Positions 62,794 through 64,000 of a DNA stretch of 64,000 nucleotides are shown one piece after another. The stretch is from Myxococcota bacterium. Its GTDB lineage: Bacteria; Myxococcota_A; UBA9160; SMWR01. The notes beneath the pieces are model-generated. The model was not told where the DNA came from and did no database searches. It saw only the letters and a program-made list of their open reading frames with translations. Both the position numbers and the translations under genes were made by a program. Location of the stretch: contig JBCCEW010000004.1 of assembly GCA_039030075.1 (NCBI GenBank), positions 267,713-331,712 of the forward strand. Direction: 5' to 3'. Position 1 is the first letter of the stretch. Every line of letters begins with the position of its first letter.

Positions 62794-64000
62794 ATGAACG
62801 CGACAGGTTGGGTCCTTCTTCTGCTGCTGAACGTCGGTCTGGGGATCGGTGGCTTCACCTGGTACCGCGCCGAGGGGGCTGCACCGGGCCTCGTGGCGCC
62901 CGAGTCGCTCATCGTTGGCCGGGCCGGCGCCTCGGTGGCGCTCGAGGCAACCGACGCGCGCGCCGGGCTCCGTGCCCTGGAGGCCGTCGTGGTCCACGCG
63001 GGCGGGGAGCTGACGCTGCTCGACGAGTCCTACCCGGGAAACCTCTTCTCCGGCGGACTCCGCTTCCGGGAGAGCGCTGAGATCCCGCTGGTCGCGAAGC
63101 AGCTCTCGGATGTGAAGGGTCCGGCCACCCTGCGCGTCCGGGTGCGCGACTGGGCCTGGCGGGACGGCTTCTCGGGCAACCTGACCGAGCAGGAGATCCC
63201 GCTCACCGTCGACCTCGAAGCACCGCGGGTGGCCGTCCACAGCGGGCTCACCTACGTGAAGCAGGGCGGGTCGGGCGCCGTCGCCTATCGGGTCTCCGAA
63301 CCCACCGCGCGCGACGGCGTGCGCGTCGGCAGCGTCGAGTACCAGGGATTCCCGCGGCCGGGCGGACGCAAGGGCGAGCGCGTGGCGCTGTTCGCGATCC
63401 CCGCGGACGGCGATGCGAACGCGCCCGTGGTGGTCTTCGCGCAGGACGCCGCGGGCAACGACGCCACCGCCGGCTGGCCGCTGCGCGTCCAGGCCCGCCC
63501 CCAGCCGGAAGCCCAGGTGCGGCTCTCGAAGTCGTTCCTGACCAACGTGGTCCCGCGGCTCGCGAACGGCGGCGAGGGCAACGCCGCGGCGTTCCACGAC
63601 GTCAACACGCGGATCCGCGCGGAGAACGAGGCGAAGATCCGCGAGCTGATCGCCGACAGCCAGGACACCCCGCTCTTCGACGGCGCGCTGCGCCAGATGT
63701 CCGGGTCGAAGGTCACCAGCCGCTTCGGCGAGCGCCGGGGATACGTCGTCGACGGCGAAGAGATCTCACGGGCGGTGCACTACGGCTACGACCTCGCGTC
63801 GTTCGCGGCGGCCCCGATCACCGCGGCAGCCGCGGGCAAGGTCCTCTTCTCCGACGACCTGGGCATCTACGGCAACTGCGTGATCATCGACCACGGCCTC
63901 GGGCTCGTCACGCTCTACGGACACCTGTCGCGGCGGGGCGGGCAAGCGCGCGCCGCCCACGACCACCCAGCACCCCAACCGCACACACCCCCCCCCCCCC
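62794..64000 (+). CDS. M23-family peptidase, truncated at the window end
   Basis: The open frame begins at an ATG behind a G-rich site and continues to the last base, giving 402 codons. An N-terminal hydrophobic segment (WVLLLLLNVGLGIGG) anchors the protein. The middle (about 40-290) is soluble and beta-rich. The C-terminal LytM-type domain has HYGYDLAS with metal ligands and CVIIDHGLGLVTLYGHLS. Such enzymes cut or regulate peptidoglycan cross-links. After YGHLS the residues no longer fit the family and end in a polyproline run encoded by the C tract, so the last ~25 residues are doubtful. Confidence 0.82.
   Translation, partial: MNATGWVLLLLLNVGLGIGGFTWYRAEGAAPGLVAPESLIVGRAGASVALEATDARAGLRALEAVVVHAGGELTLLDESYPGNLFSGGLRFRESAEIPLVAKQLSDVKGPATLRVRVRDWAWRDGFSGNLTEQEIPLTVDLEAPRVAVHSGLTYVKQGGSGAVAYRVSEPTARDGVRVGSVEYQGFPRPGGRKGERVALFAIPADGDANAPVVVFAQDAAGNDATAGWPLRVQARPQPEAQVRLSKSFLTNVVPRLANGGEGNAAAFHDVNTRIRAENEAKIRELIADSQDTPLFDGALRQMSGSKVTSRFGERRGYVVDGEEISRAVHYGYDLASFAAAPITAAAAGKVLFSDDLGIYGNCVIIDHGLGLVTLYGHLSRRGGQARAAHDHPAPQPHTPPPP
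63988..64000. other. 13-base C run at the window end
   Basis: Thirteen C bases close the window, preceded by about 60 nt of odd, low-complexity sequence. It looks like a contig-end artefact rather than genomic sequence. Confidence 0.7.

Overview
The window is about 70% G+C and almost entirely coding. It carries short intergenic gaps, many 1-14 nt gene overlaps, and frequent GTG/TTG starts. Lipoproteins, Tat-exported proteins, a type IV-like pilin and a periplasm-facing kinase point to a diderm, aerobic, heterotrophic bacterium. The gene mix (CoA-linked enzymes, F420/LLM-type oxidoreductases, AurF-like diiron protein, LuxC/LuxE, HEAT-repeat transporter) recalls uncultured deltaproteobacterial lineages such as Myxococcota or Binatota; that placement is inference. 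I see no phage, insertion sequence, CRISPR array, tRNA or rRNA. The right edge looks like a contig end: it is a 13-base C run preceded by sequence that no longer fits the gene it interrupts.

Layout. 1-2609: a ThDP enzyme behind a Tat-exported aldo/keto reductase. 2685-6066: pstSCAB phosphate uptake operon. 6180-9576: TetR plus diiron protein, divergent from a CoA-transferase. 9590-12531: SRPBCC-Rieske protein, divergent from a lipid kinase coupled to a DUF1214 protein. A 164-bp imperfect palindrome follows. 12688-18248: KstD-like flavoprotein, SDR, PNPOx-fold protein, HAD hydrolase, crotonase and LLM oxidoreductase. 18254-28593: lipoproteins, pilin, a 1012-residue transporter/HEAT/cNMP protein, a DAO-type flavoprotein and an orphan histidine kinase. 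28779-32619: FAH-family enzyme, APS reductase (cysH), MTH1187 protein and a folK fusion.

32651-36260 holds a tightly coupled operon: class III aminotransferase, LuxE and LuxC, with no luciferase nearby. It could convert a fatty acid to an aldehyde and then an amine. 36419-42613 is a complete Rrf2-sufBCDSU-sufT Fe-S assembly operon. It plausibly serves the many Fe-S proteins here (IlvD, CysH, Rieske, 2[4Fe-4S] aldo/keto reductase). 42617-48226 is an eight-gene run of MFS, hydrolase, GNAT, NAD-binding, membrane and second DUF1214 genes. 48637-62624 holds proS, a class IV aminotransferase with IclR, FIST, rnd, a lipoprotein, pepP, acs, ilvD and a phosphatase. 62794-64000 is a truncated M23 peptidase.

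Two regulatory patterns recur. At least nine genes have a TAnnnT hexamer ending only 6-9 nt before the start codon and no Shine-Dalgarno sequence, which suggests leaderless transcripts; six of these form three very compact divergent pairs. Several hairpins between genes are G+C-rich perfect palindromes without a T tract.
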